The notes under the pieces: model-generated
What the model was told of the DNA's origin: nothing
The model's input: only the letters and a program-made list of their open reading frames with translations
The model's database searches: none
Program-made: the position numbers and the translations under genes
Part shown: piece by piece, positions 40,848-48,720 of the stretch
How the letters are laid out: each line of letters begins with the position of its first letter
How positions within the stretch are numbered: position 1 is the stretch's first letter
Assembly (NCBI RefSeq): GCF_015352955.1
Contig: NZ_JACYOX010000031.1
Span: 1-64,000 of the forward strand
DNA from: Noviherbaspirillum soli
Lineage (GTDB): Bacteria; Pseudomonadota; Gammaproteobacteria; Burkholderiales; Burkholderiaceae_D
Length of the DNA: 64,000 nt
Reading direction: 5' to 3'

Positions 40848-40931
40848 TTAACGCATCTCTTCAATCAGGCGGGCGGCGAGCTGGCATAGTTCGTCGGCGT
40901 TTAGGACGGAGAAGCCGAGTGCAGAAGTCAT
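40848..40931 (-). pseudogene. Possible IS66-type transposase remnant (N-terminal scrap)
   Basis: A 27-residue frame reads MTSALGFSVLNADELCQLAARLIEEM and then stops. The LNADELxQLAARLIEE part resembles the beginning of IS66-family TnpC proteins. The remaining bases to 41184 hold only broken frames (for example a - strand piece with GQLQALVTVPSARTLAADHAI) and no intact gene. The assignment rests on memory of the family and is weak. The scrap marks the left edge of the AT-richer island. Confidence 0.3.
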
Positions 40932-41184
40932 GAGTGGCACTGTGCTAGGACAATTGCCGCGTATGCACAGAACCTTTATCCGTACTGGCGTTAAATCACC
41001 GCAATGGCATGATCAGCCGCCAGCGTCCTCGCTGATGGCACGGTGACCAGTGCCTGCAACTGCCCGGTATCGAGCGCTAGGGTCACAGCTGATCCCGTTT
41101 AGTCCAGACGATGCGGCCGTCATTGAGGCGGCGAGTTAGCCCGCAATACACGGCACGGATGTCCGCATGTGATCTTTAGGCCGA

Positions 41185-42381
41185 TCACTGCGAAGTGGAT
41201 GACCGTATCGATTTCGATATGAGGCCATAGTCGAGCAGCTTTTCTAGTGCGATGTTGATATCCGACCAACCCATATCAGCTTCTGCTAAGCCTAATAGGT
41301 CGTCTGTAGATACGCTCCGGTCATGATAAAGATTGCTAAACACTCTAAACTCGCACCGGTTTAGAGTATGTTTTTTTCCTAGCGCAAGGATCACGTGTTC
41401 TTTTGATGAGTCGTCGATCAATGTCACTTCCCTTGCTGTGAATGGAACTCGTCTGAAAAAATCGCCAACCTGAGGTCGATTCAGATGCGGAAATGAAGGT
41501 TGAACTCGAAATGCCGCGTATTGCGCGTAGTACGAATCCAAGAAAGTCGCTATCGATTCCGTGTTAATTGCGGCCGCAAAGAATCCAGCAGATTTTTTGG
41601 CTAGAGAGTCGAGAACATCATTACTTAGTTTTATATCCTGGTATGGTAGTTCGTATTTGTGTTGAGCCAGCAACCACTGCACATAGTCGGCCACTGTCGG
41701 ATAAACAACGCTAATTGTCAAATGGAGGCTAGGCTCGTTAATTGCCACCACATCATGCCAAGTCCCTTTTGGTATAAATAGGACATCTCCTTCGTTTAGA
41801 ATAAGTATTTCAGAGACGTTTTCCTCGATCGGTTGCTTGATATCGTCAACTGTTGCCATAGTTGACTTCTCTTTTGTTCCAAAAAAGCGCCAGCTCTTTC
41901 GCCCCTCAATCTGCATGACGATGACGTCGTGGTCGTCGTTATGAGGGCCAAATCCAGAGCTCAACCCAAATGAGAAATAGGCATTCGCTGTGGAGCGTGC
42001 ATAGTATCGAGCACCAATCACTTCAGTAAAAGCGCCGATGTCTGGAAATAGTTCATTGGCGGCTTCGAGAACACCTGTAACTCCTTGCGCCAGCAAGCGG
42101 TGAAGCTCATTAATTGAGAGAGAGTCAGTAGGGCGCCCGAATGCATCGCGAACCTTGCGGAATGCCTGATTGTTAGGCTGTTCGTAATCATTTTCTATTG
42201 ACAAGCGTAGGCGATCATTCGTTATTCTATTTGTCGCCAATGCATGATTTAGGTGTTGCCACGAGAACAGATTGAGCATTTGCGCTCTAGAAATTTTGCT
42301 TTTCCAAAACTGTGAATTACTATAGGCATTAGTAAAGTCGCTATTTGCTAAAAGTTCAGCTGCTAAAGATTCGCCATGCAT
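41185..42381 (-). CDS. JmjC/ROX-like 2-oxoglutarate oxygenase (putative peptide hydroxylase)
   Basis: This 398-aa protein has a JmjC/cupin-8-type fold signature with an HxD pair at H147/D149 (FGPHNDDHDVIVMQIEGRKSW) and the distal iron His at H209 (EGDVLFIPKGTWHDVV). A Lys suited to 2-oxoglutarate is at 162. The C-terminal third (about 300-398) looks like the winged-helix tail of bacterial ROX (YcfD) ribosomal oxygenases. Real YcfD is a lone housekeeping gene. This copy is AT-rich, diverged, and last in a - strand series of peptide, HExxH protein, ABC transporter and oxygenase. It therefore probably modifies the small peptide, perhaps on its Asn-rich C-terminus. Confidence 0.8.
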   Translation of the reverse strand: MHGESLAAELLANSDFTNAYSNSQFWKSKISRAQMLNLFSWQHLNHALATNRITNDRLRLSIENDYEQPNNQAFRKVRDAFGRPTDSLSINELHRLLAQGVTGVLEAANELFPDIGAFTEVIGARYYARSTANAYFSFGLSSGFGPHNDDHDVIVMQIEGRKSWRFFGTKEKSTMATVDDIKQPIEENVSEILILNEGDVLFIPKGTWHDVVAINEPSLHLTISVVYPTVADYVQWLLAQHKYELPYQDIKLSNDVLDSLAKKSAGFFAAAINTESIATFLDSYYAQYAAFRVQPSFPHLNRPQVGDFFRRVPFTAREVTLIDDSSKEHVILALGKKHTLNRCEFRVFSNLYHDRSVSTDDLLGLAEADMGWSDINIALEKLLDYGLISKSIRSSTSQ

Positions 42382-42392
42382 AGAAGTCTCTT

Positions 42393-43751
42393 TTAATGTC
42401 TGATCTCGATGACGAGGAGCTTTGAGGCAATTTCGTCCAAAAGTTGATTGACTGTTTCCCTATTGCAGTGGTCAAGATTAGCGTCCCATTCATCAAATAA
42501 AACGACTCTGACATCATTCCCGCTCACTATCTCGCGTATTTGTTGCAAGGTTCTTTGTCCCGTTGAATGATTGGGGTTGCCGTCTCTCCATATAAGTCGC
42601 CCGTGATGTGCGGGCAGCATAATTGCCGACTCGCCGAAAAATTTCTTTAAAACCAGAAGTAGTGTGCTTTTCCCAGAGCCATTTCCGCCGCGAATCGTAA
42701 ACCGACCCTTCTGGACGGGTTTAAGCGCTTCCACCACGGATTCATAGTCATTGATCCGTTGCCCATTAAGAGTGATTTTTGATAGCGGTTTCGCAGGCAA
42801 GTCATCTTCTGACAACAAAAGATTTTCTGCCCTGAACATGACTTCGAGACGCGCATTCATAGACGGCCATTCCAATAGTTGACTCACCAAAGAACTAAGG
42901 GAATTTAGAATATGGAACACACGGGTAAGGTTGACAATAATTGCCGCAACCAATGCGGGCTGGGCTGCATTGTTTTCCACAGCGCTTAATACTAAATAAA
43001 TGGTAGGGCCTAATGCTGCTGCCGCCAGAATGAGATTTCCGCATTGTTTTAGCGACTGGAGATCATTGGATCCCTTGTAATAATTTTCTCCTAGGTCCTG
43101 GCTTTGAAATGCCCAATTATTATAATTAAGTTTGTTGCCAAGGGTAGTATTGTCCCAAATCGACGACAAGCTGTCGCTGTAGCTGATAAAGCGCCTCTCA
43201 TTCTCTGCTGAGTAGGTGCTGATCGCCTTGTTGACCAAAAGAATGAATGCGGCGCAAAGAATCACACTGAGGAAATAGCCGCCGAATAGATTGCCAGGAA
43301 GGAGCAATCCAAGTACGAGCATACTCAGTGCGCTATTCAAGACAAAGCCTAAAAATCCATGAACAAATGACAAATATTCTTTGATAGTAATGAACGAGTT
43401 CCGGGAAACTATCGATTCAACCTGTTCCCGAACGATCGAATTACGAAATTTCTCTGTCCGTCCATAGGCAGTCTGCGCAATCCCATAGATAAGGCTTTTA
43501 TGTGCCTGATTAATCCAGCGTTGCAGAGATATAAAGGAAAGACACCCAGGAAGATAGGGAATTAACATCGCGGCGAGATATAAATACAGGTAATGACTGT
43601 ACTCATCGCCTTGCTGAAACGATTCAATCAGCCTTGTCAGAAAATAGGATGACGAAGCGATTATCGACTGATGGATAGTTATAAGGGCTATAGTCAATAA
43701 TGCAGATGGATGCCTGAATACTGTAAGCCATCTTTGCCAATTCAGGCTCAT
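42393..43751 (-). CDS. ABC exporter with a shortened ATPase domain
   Basis: This 452-aa protein has an N-terminal transmembrane domain of about six segments (residues about 15-290). Its ATPase domain has Walker A GGNGSGKST (355-363), a non-canonical signature STGQR (396-400), Walker B VVLFDEWD (416-423) and a final His that could be the H-switch (VIEIRH). Only about 33 residues separate Walker A from the signature, where typical ABC ATPases have about 90-100, so the helical subdomain is largely missing. It lies between the HExxH gene (53-base gap) and the oxygenase gene (11-base gap) and is the obvious exporter of the peptide. No C39 peptidase domain is present. Confidence 0.82.
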   Translation of the reverse strand: MSLNWQRWLTVFRHPSALLTIALITIHQSIIASSSYFLTRLIESFQQGDEYSHYLYLYLAAMLIPYLPGCLSFISLQRWINQAHKSLIYGIAQTAYGRTEKFRNSIVREQVESIVSRNSFITIKEYLSFVHGFLGFVLNSALSMLVLGLLLPGNLFGGYFLSVILCAAFILLVNKAISTYSAENERRFISYSDSLSSIWDNTTLGNKLNYNNWAFQSQDLGENYYKGSNDLQSLKQCGNLILAAAALGPTIYLVLSAVENNAAQPALVAAIIVNLTRVFHILNSLSSLVSQLLEWPSMNARLEVMFRAENLLLSEDDLPAKPLSKITLNGQRINDYESVVEALKPVQKGRFTIRGGNGSGKSTLLLVLKKFFGESAIMLPAHHGRLIWRDGNPNHSTGQRTLQQIREIVSGNDVRVVLFDEWDANLDHCNRETVNQLLDEIASKLLVIEIRH

Positions 43752-43804
43752 AGTTGTTCTTTATTCATAATGATAGGCGCTGATAGCCTGTACGCGATTA
43801 ACAT

Positions 43805-44674
43805 TCAGGCTGATAAAGCTTTGACCTGCCGTTGTACGTTATGGAAAATTTCGTTCGCGCGTTCTGTAAATATTTTCCCGGCTCCTTTGTATTGCAAAAG
43901 CACCTTTTCAGTGGCAGCAATCGCGTCCTTCAGTTGAGTCAGCATGATATTGGTAGGCGGGTGGACTTTGGTCAGCACAGGATGGCCTATGTAATTTGCT
44001 CGCATAAGTAGTATTTCTGTTGCAACAACTGCGCTGTGCAAAACTTTATCGAGTGGCCGTGGTACGTTGAGAATCGCCGATAGTGCCCATGTAGATTTAT
44101 CCATTACATCGCTATAGCAATAATGGACGTAACGCAATTCATCGATGAACATCGCATGATGGGTCATTTCATGCACCAGAATCTCTATCATGTCATGCAG
44201 GGAGTACGTCGTTTTGGGATTGGCCCAAATTACGCCAATCGCTTGGGAAGTCGAGCCGGCTTTAGCCCGGGAGGATGGTAATATAAAAATATCGGTAATT
44301 AAAGTCTCAAGCAGCGCCTTGTGTACCTCGGAGTAAAGTCCCAACTCATGGATGGCGCGAAGGATAAGAGCCTTTTTATCAGTTGCTTCGTCATCTTTCG
44401 TTTCGGTGATGACATCCGCCTGCATTTTATCGTCTAGTAAAGAATCATTAACGAACAGCGGTCGAAGTGTTTTTGCCTTCTCAAAATCGGTAATAACGTT
44501 CACCGTGCCTGGCGCGCCGCCGGGAGTTCTCATTTGCATTTTTTGGATTAGTGAATGGTATTCAGTTTGGACTTCTTTCAAAGTAGTAATTTTCTTAGCC
44601 CTGTTGAAATCAATCGTTCCAATTAAATTTAACACATTATCGATTTGTGATTCAAATCCGAATTGCAGAATCAT
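43805..44674 (-). CDS. HExxH-motif putative peptide-modifying protein (alpha-ketoglutarate beta-hydroxylase type)
   Basis: This 289-aa protein has LVHEMTHHAMF with HExxH at 168-172. About 30 residues later comes STWALSAILNVPRPLDKVLHSAVVATEILLMR (PRP at 205-207, His 213). HExxH plus a later PRPL...H is the layout of the mod_HExxH family found in RiPP clusters, some members of which are described as alpha-ketoglutarate-dependent peptide beta-hydroxylases. A plain zinc protease is the alternative. SD AGGAGG (44681-44686) is strong. It directly follows the 53-aa peptide gene across a hairpin, supporting action on that peptide. Confidence 0.72.
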   Translation of the reverse strand: MILQFGFESQIDNVLNLIGTIDFNRAKKITTLKEVQTEYHSLIQKMQMRTPGGAPGTVNVITDFEKAKTLRPLFVNDSLLDDKMQADVITETKDDEATDKKALILRAIHELGLYSEVHKALLETLITDIFILPSSRAKAGSTSQAIGVIWANPKTTYSLHDMIEILVHEMTHHAMFIDELRYVHYCYSDVMDKSTWALSAILNVPRPLDKVLHSAVVATEILLMRANYIGHPVLTKVHPPTNIMLTQLKDAIAATEKVLLQYKGAGKIFTERANEIFHNVQRQVKALSA

Positions 44675-44711
44675 AGATATCCTCCTAAGTTATTTCCTTG
44701 ATCGGTCTTTT

Positions 44712-44744
44712 TTTACACGTTCCCTTTGATAGGGAACGTGTAAA
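44712..44744 (-). other. 14-bp stem-loop between precursor and modification genes
   Basis: TTTACACGTTCCCT (44712-44725) and AGGGAACGTGTAAA (44731-44744) form a perfect 14-bp stem with a 5-base loop, 6 bases after the precursor stop in the direction of transcription. An A-run rather than a T-run follows on the - strand. It is therefore better read as a partial terminator or 3'-end protector that raises precursor mRNA over downstream genes. Confidence 0.7.
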
Positions 44745-44750
44745 CATCAT

Positions 44751-44912
44751 TTACTTCTGATCTTCGTAGGCGATCATGTTCAGTGGCTGGTTCATGTTCC
44801 AAGCACGTCCTTCGATTTGACTAGCGACTTCTTGACTAGCAATAGCGACGTCTTTTTCGTTCACATTCGAAGCGGCAGATTTTACGACCGAATCAAAATT
44901 GATCTTGTTCAT
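44751..44912 (-). CDS. RiPP-like precursor peptide (53 aa)
   Basis: The peptide starts MNKINFDSVVKSAASN and ends AWNMNQPLNMIAYEDQK. ATG 44912 is chosen because AAAGGA (44920-44925) lies 7 bases upstream; a longer in-frame start at 45038 has no such site. The N-terminal 30 residues look like an amphipathic helical leader. The last 18 hold one Trp, one Tyr, four Asn and one Asp, typical hydroxylation targets. It has no Cys and no Gly-Gly leader site. It heads the HExxH, ABC and JmjC genes. A precursor role comes from size, position and the hairpin, not homology. Confidence 0.7.
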   Translation of the reverse strand: MNKINFDSVVKSAASNVNEKDVAIASQEVASQIEGRAWNMNQPLNMIAYEDQK

Positions 44913-45769
44913 GCAATGGTCCTTTAAGTTAAATGCCATCAATTCGATGGCGACACTATTATTACAATCCGCAGCGGCACTTTTAACTATTATTAAAGCT
45001 TGCTTCACTTGTTTGGGCAGGAACTGCCATGGCTTCAAAAGGTTTTTAAAAGAACTAAAGGGTGTCTCTAACTTCTTGACCGATTTAGTTCCTCTGTCCA
45101 GCCAAGAAATTCAGGATGCAGGAATGGGAAGGCTATCGTTGATAACGAATTATGGGGACTGATTGGTAATGTCCGCTGCCTCCGAAGCCGAGGCGGTTCA
45201 GCTATCCCGGGCGTATCCCCCTATCGCGCCATACCGCGCTGACGGCCAGCTGACATGCTCGGGAGCGGCCTGGGTTGGACCGAGCCAACAGGTGTAATGG
45301 CTTATGGTTCAGATCTGGGCTGCTAGCGTCGGCTAAGCAAGTGACAGCAAGCCGGCGTAACGGAGCGGTGGCAATGCGTATTGCCGTCCAGGCTGCGCGC
45401 TCCTAATCGCCTCGATATTTTCCGCGTTATCGTCGATGCTGATTTTTCACTTCGTGCTGTTGGGGCGGGGATCAAAAGCAGTTCTGAATCCCGCTGATCG
45501 TGCGCCGCCAGAGTTCAGGCAGCCTCTTGCCACCGCCGCAAATAGCACACAGCTCGTCGCGATCCAGGCTGGCGCCAATCGTAATAACGTCACCCGGCTT
45601 GCGCCGCCGGAGGCTGCAATCTCGCCCATTGTGTACGGTTGCGGCTTTGCGCTCCAGAGTTACCGGTCTAGGAAAATTGGCCACAGCGGTATCGCTGCAG
45701 CCGCATGCGGGTATGAAGAATTAATGGGCATGCGGTGCACGAGACTTTGGTGACCGATGTGGTCAGTGC
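44913..45769. other. Region without a confident gene at the right edge of the island
   Basis: The first 200 bases are AT-rich and should contain the precursor promoter (a weak - strand pair TTAAAA / TAATAA near 44962-44989). From about 45180 the composition returns to high GC. Several short frames overlap on both strands (45436-45753 on +, 45447-45684 on -), none with a Shine-Dalgarno or recognisable motif. It looks like decayed sequence. Confidence 0.5.
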
Positions 45770-46768
45770 CTAGCACCCGCCGCGCCGCTTCGTCCGCGCC
45801 TCGGTCACGAAGTACACCACGCAGGCCAGCAGCAGCGGCGCCAGGTAATACAGGAAGCGATACAAAATCAGCGCGGCCAGCAACTCATTGCGGCCCAATT
45901 GCTGCGACAGCAGCGCAATGAACACCGCTTCCAGCACGCCCAGGCCGGCCGGCACATGGGTGATCACGCCGGCGATGGCGGCGGTGAGCAGCACCGCCAC
46001 CACGGTGGGAAAGTCGATCTTCCGCTGCAGCAGCAGATACACCAGTCCCGACATCAGCAGCCAGTTGGCGCTGGAAACCAGCAACTGCACCACCGCCAGC
46101 CTCCATGGCGGCAGCGTGATGCCGTGGCCGCGCAGCGTCCAGTCGCGCTGTTTCGCGAAGGCGCACAGCAGCACATAGGCCAGCGCCGCGGCCACCATCG
46201 CCATGCCCACCAGGCGCAGTCCGCCGCTGTCGAGCTTCCACTCGTCCGGCAGCGGCAGGGGCCGCCACCAGAACGCCAGCCCGGCCAGCAGCAGGTAGCC
46301 GCTCCAGTTGGTCAGCATGCTGTTGGCGGCAATGCGGGTAATGACCGTGCTGTCGAGGCCAAAACGCGAATACAGCCGGTAGCGCATGGCGACGCCGCCG
46401 ATTACGCTGCCCAGGTTCAGGTTGAACGCATAGCAGACGAAGGTGATGCCCATGACTGTCTTGGCCGGCAGCCTGTGTCCCGTGAGATGCTTGCCCATCA
46501 GGTCAAAGCAGGCATAGAGCAGGTGGCTGGCAGCCGCTAGGCCGGCCGCTGCCAGCAGCGCGGGCACGCTGCGCTGGTAGATCGCCGCCGCGACCTTGTC
46601 CCATTCGATCGACCTGGCCTGCCTGAACAGCAGGTAAGCAACCAGGGCAAGGAAGCAGATCTTGAGCAGGCGCTTGGTCCAGTGCCACCAGGGCTTTGTC
46701 TGCCGCGCTGATTGTTCCCCCGCCGGCCGCCGTTCCCGCAGGCTCGCGGTGTCGCCGCTGGCGCTCAT
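45770..46768 (-). CDS. ybhN: YbhN/UPF0104-type flippase-like membrane protein
   Basis: This 332-aa protein has about eight membrane segments of the lysylphosphatidylglycerol-synthase TM family (FLALVAYLLFRQARSIEWDKV, GITFVCYAFNLNLGSVIGGVAMRYRLYSRFG, ITHVPAGLGVLEAVFIALL, LILYRFLYYLAPLLLACVVYF). It overlaps the clsB stop by ATGA, reproducing the clsB(ybhO)-ybhN order of E. coli. A role in phospholipid handling next to cardiolipin synthase is inferred. Confidence 0.88.
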   Translation of the reverse strand: MSASGDTASLRERRPAGEQSARQTKPWWHWTKRLLKICFLALVAYLLFRQARSIEWDKVAAAIYQRSVPALLAAAGLAAASHLLYACFDLMGKHLTGHRLPAKTVMGITFVCYAFNLNLGSVIGGVAMRYRLYSRFGLDSTVITRIAANSMLTNWSGYLLLAGLAFWWRPLPLPDEWKLDSGGLRLVGMAMVAAALAYVLLCAFAKQRDWTLRGHGITLPPWRLAVVQLLVSSANWLLMSGLVYLLLQRKIDFPTVVAVLLTAAIAGVITHVPAGLGVLEAVFIALLSQQLGRNELLAALILYRFLYYLAPLLLACVVYFVTEARTKRRGGC

Positions 46769-48051
46769 TGCATCGCCGACTGGTTCAGGTCGCCGGCACC
46801 ATCAGGATTGTCCGGCGCGCGCAGCGAGGCCAGGCGCGGCGTGTGCGCCGGCAGGAAGCCGGCCCAGGAGGGATAGCGGCGCAGCAGATGAAACAGGAAG
46901 AAGGTGCGTATCGGCCGCCAGGTATCGGATTCCTGCAGATCCTTGATGTCGATCCGGGTGCAGCTGTGCTGCATCAGGTTTTCCAGGCTTGCGCTCAGCT
47001 GCGCATTGAAGGCGGGGTCGTGGATCATTACATTGGCTTCGAGGTTCAGCGACAGGCTGAGCGGGTCGAGATTGCTGGAACCGACCGTGGCCCAGGTGTC
47101 GTCCACCAGCGCGACCTTGCCATGCAGCGGACGCTTGCAGTACTCGTGGATTTCGACGCCCGAACCGAGCAGGTGGTGATACAGCATGGAAGCCGCGGTC
47201 TTGACAATGGCCATGTCCGGCGTGCCCTGCAGGATTAGCGCCACTTTCACGCCGCGCCGCGCCGCCTTGCGCAGTTCGCGCAGGAAGCGATAGCCGGGGA
47301 AGAAATAGGCGTTGGCCACGATGATGCGTTCCCGCGCAAGCCGGAACGCCAGGCGGTACTGGCGCTCGATGTCATTCTTGTGTTCCTGGTTGTCACGCCA
47401 GACAAACAGCGCGCGGGCATCGCCAGCCGAAGGCAGGGAAGCCGGCTGCGGCCATTTCGGACGGCGATGAAACCAGCGGCGCTTCGGGGTTTCGCCAGCC
47501 ACGGCAGCCAGCGCGAAGCTGTGGATATGGGCCACGATCGGACCTTCGACTTCGACTGCATAATCCTGCTTGGCCTCGGGGCCGAAATCCGCCAGGTGGT
47601 CCGCCGAGTAATTGATGCCGCCGATGAAGGCGCGTTTGCCGTCCACCACCACCAGCTTGCGGTGCATGCGGCGAAACACATGGAATCGGCGAAACAGCTT
47701 GGGCGCAGGCTGGAACACATGGAAGATCACGCCGGCCTCGATCAGGGAGCCGATGAAGCTGTCCGACAGGTCGGGAGAGCCCCAGCCGTCAATCGTCAGC
47801 TCGATGCGCACCCCGCGCCGGGCGGCAGCCAGCAGGGTTGCATGCAGTTCGCGCCCCACCTTGTCCTCGAACAGGATGAAGGTCTCGATCAGCACTTCCC
47901 GTTCCGCTGCCGCGATCACTTCGAAGACACGCGGAAAGAAAGCCTCGCCGTTCTCCAGCAGCGTGAATCGGTTTCCGCTTATCCAGTTTTCTTTCACGGG
48001 CAGTGCTTTCGTTGGGGTTGTTGTCGATGATGCCGCTGCGACGGGCAGCAT
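46765..48051 (-). CDS. clsB: Cardiolipin synthase B (phospholipase D family)
   Basis: This protein of about 428 aa has two HKD motifs: HRKLVVVDGKRAFIGGINYS and HGKVALVDDTWATVGSSNLDPLSLSLNLEANV. FILFEDKVGRELHATLLAAARRGVRIE and YFFPGYRFLRELRKAARRGVKVALILQG match ClsB (YbhO) closely in order and spacing. It condenses phosphatidylglycerol with another phospholipid at the inner membrane. The start is uncertain: ATG 48126, ATG 48051 and GTG 47997 are all possible, and the family begins near the WISGNRFTLLENGE segment. It is translationally coupled to ybhN. Confidence 0.9.
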   Translation of the reverse strand: MLPVAAASSTTTPTKALPVKENWISGNRFTLLENGEAFFPRVFEVIAAAEREVLIETFILFEDKVGRELHATLLAAARRGVRIELTIDGWGSPDLSDSFIGSLIEAGVIFHVFQPAPKLFRRFHVFRRMHRKLVVVDGKRAFIGGINYSADHLADFGPEAKQDYAVEVEGPIVAHIHSFALAAVAGETPKRRWFHRRPKWPQPASLPSAGDARALFVWRDNQEHKNDIERQYRLAFRLARERIIVANAYFFPGYRFLRELRKAARRGVKVALILQGTPDMAIVKTAASMLYHHLLGSGVEIHEYCKRPLHGKVALVDDTWATVGSSNLDPLSLSLNLEANVMIHDPAFNAQLSASLENLMQHSCTRIDIKDLQESDTWRPIRTFFLFHLLRRYPSWAGFLPAHTPRLASLRAPDNPDGAGDLNQSAMQ

Positions 48052-48342
48052 GGACGCAATGCAGGCTGTACGGGCATGAACTGCAATGTGCCTCAAAAGG
48101 CCCGAAAGCGTCGTGCATTTGATCAACGAAAAGGCAAATGCTCCTCGTGACCCGACCGATGTCGTTCAATGCCGAATGGAAAGCCGGCAACCTTGGCGCA
48201 TGCATGAAATAAACCACCTGCACGGCGCTGAAGGTTGAAGGCGCGGGGCTTAGGCAGTAGACTCTGGCCGGGACTTGCCGGACGCCGCTTCGCAGCGCGC
48301 TGCCACATCTTCCTGCCTATAAATATCAATAAGGAGCAACAC

Positions 48343-48672
48343 ATGCAGACCCCCCGCCTCATCGCCGTTATCGCCGCCGCCCTGATCGCCACTGGATGCG
48401 CCGGAATGAAGGACACGGCTGACACCAGCAAGGCTTCCCAGCAGGGCGCCGGCCAGGCGATGGACGACAGCGCCATCACCGCGCGCGCCAAGGGCGCCTT
48501 GCAGGCAGACCCGGAACTGAATGCATTCAAGATCGACGTCAGCACCAGCGCCGGCGTGGTCAAGCTCAAGGGCGACATCAAGTCGCTGGCGCTGCGCCGC
48601 AAGGCCGAGGCGCTGGTCAAGGCAGTGCCGGGCGTGAAGTCGATCGACAACCAGATGATCATCACCGGCTAA
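48343..48672 (+). CDS. BON-domain lipoprotein
   Basis: This 109-aa protein starts at ATG 48343 after AAGGAG. The signal peptide ends in a lipobox (ALIATGCAG), so Cys becomes lipidated. One BON domain follows (DDSAITARAKGALQADPELNAFKIDVSTSAGVVKLKGDIKSLALRRKAEALVKAVPGVKSI, seen in pieces). BON proteins are periplasmic or outer-membrane attached and bind phospholipid, often under osmotic stress. It lies beside the cardiolipin genes but on the opposite strand. Confidence 0.9.
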   Translation: MQTPRLIAVIAAALIATGCAGMKDTADTSKASQQGAGQAMDDSAITARAKGALQADPELNAFKIDVSTSAGVVKLKGDIKSLALRRKAEALVKAVPGVKSIDNQMIITG

Positions 48673-48720
48673 TTGCCCATGGGCCGCCGCCGGCGGCCCG
48701 CTTCCTGTCTCTTTATCGCG

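Noticed and set aside
44913-45038. N-terminal extension of the 53-aa precursor to 95 aa
   Set aside because: There is no Shine-Dalgarno at 45038, while ATG 44912 has AAAGGA at the right distance.
45436-45753. 105-codon + strand frame right of the island
   Set aside because: It competes with two - strand frames, has no ribosome site, and its composition looks random.
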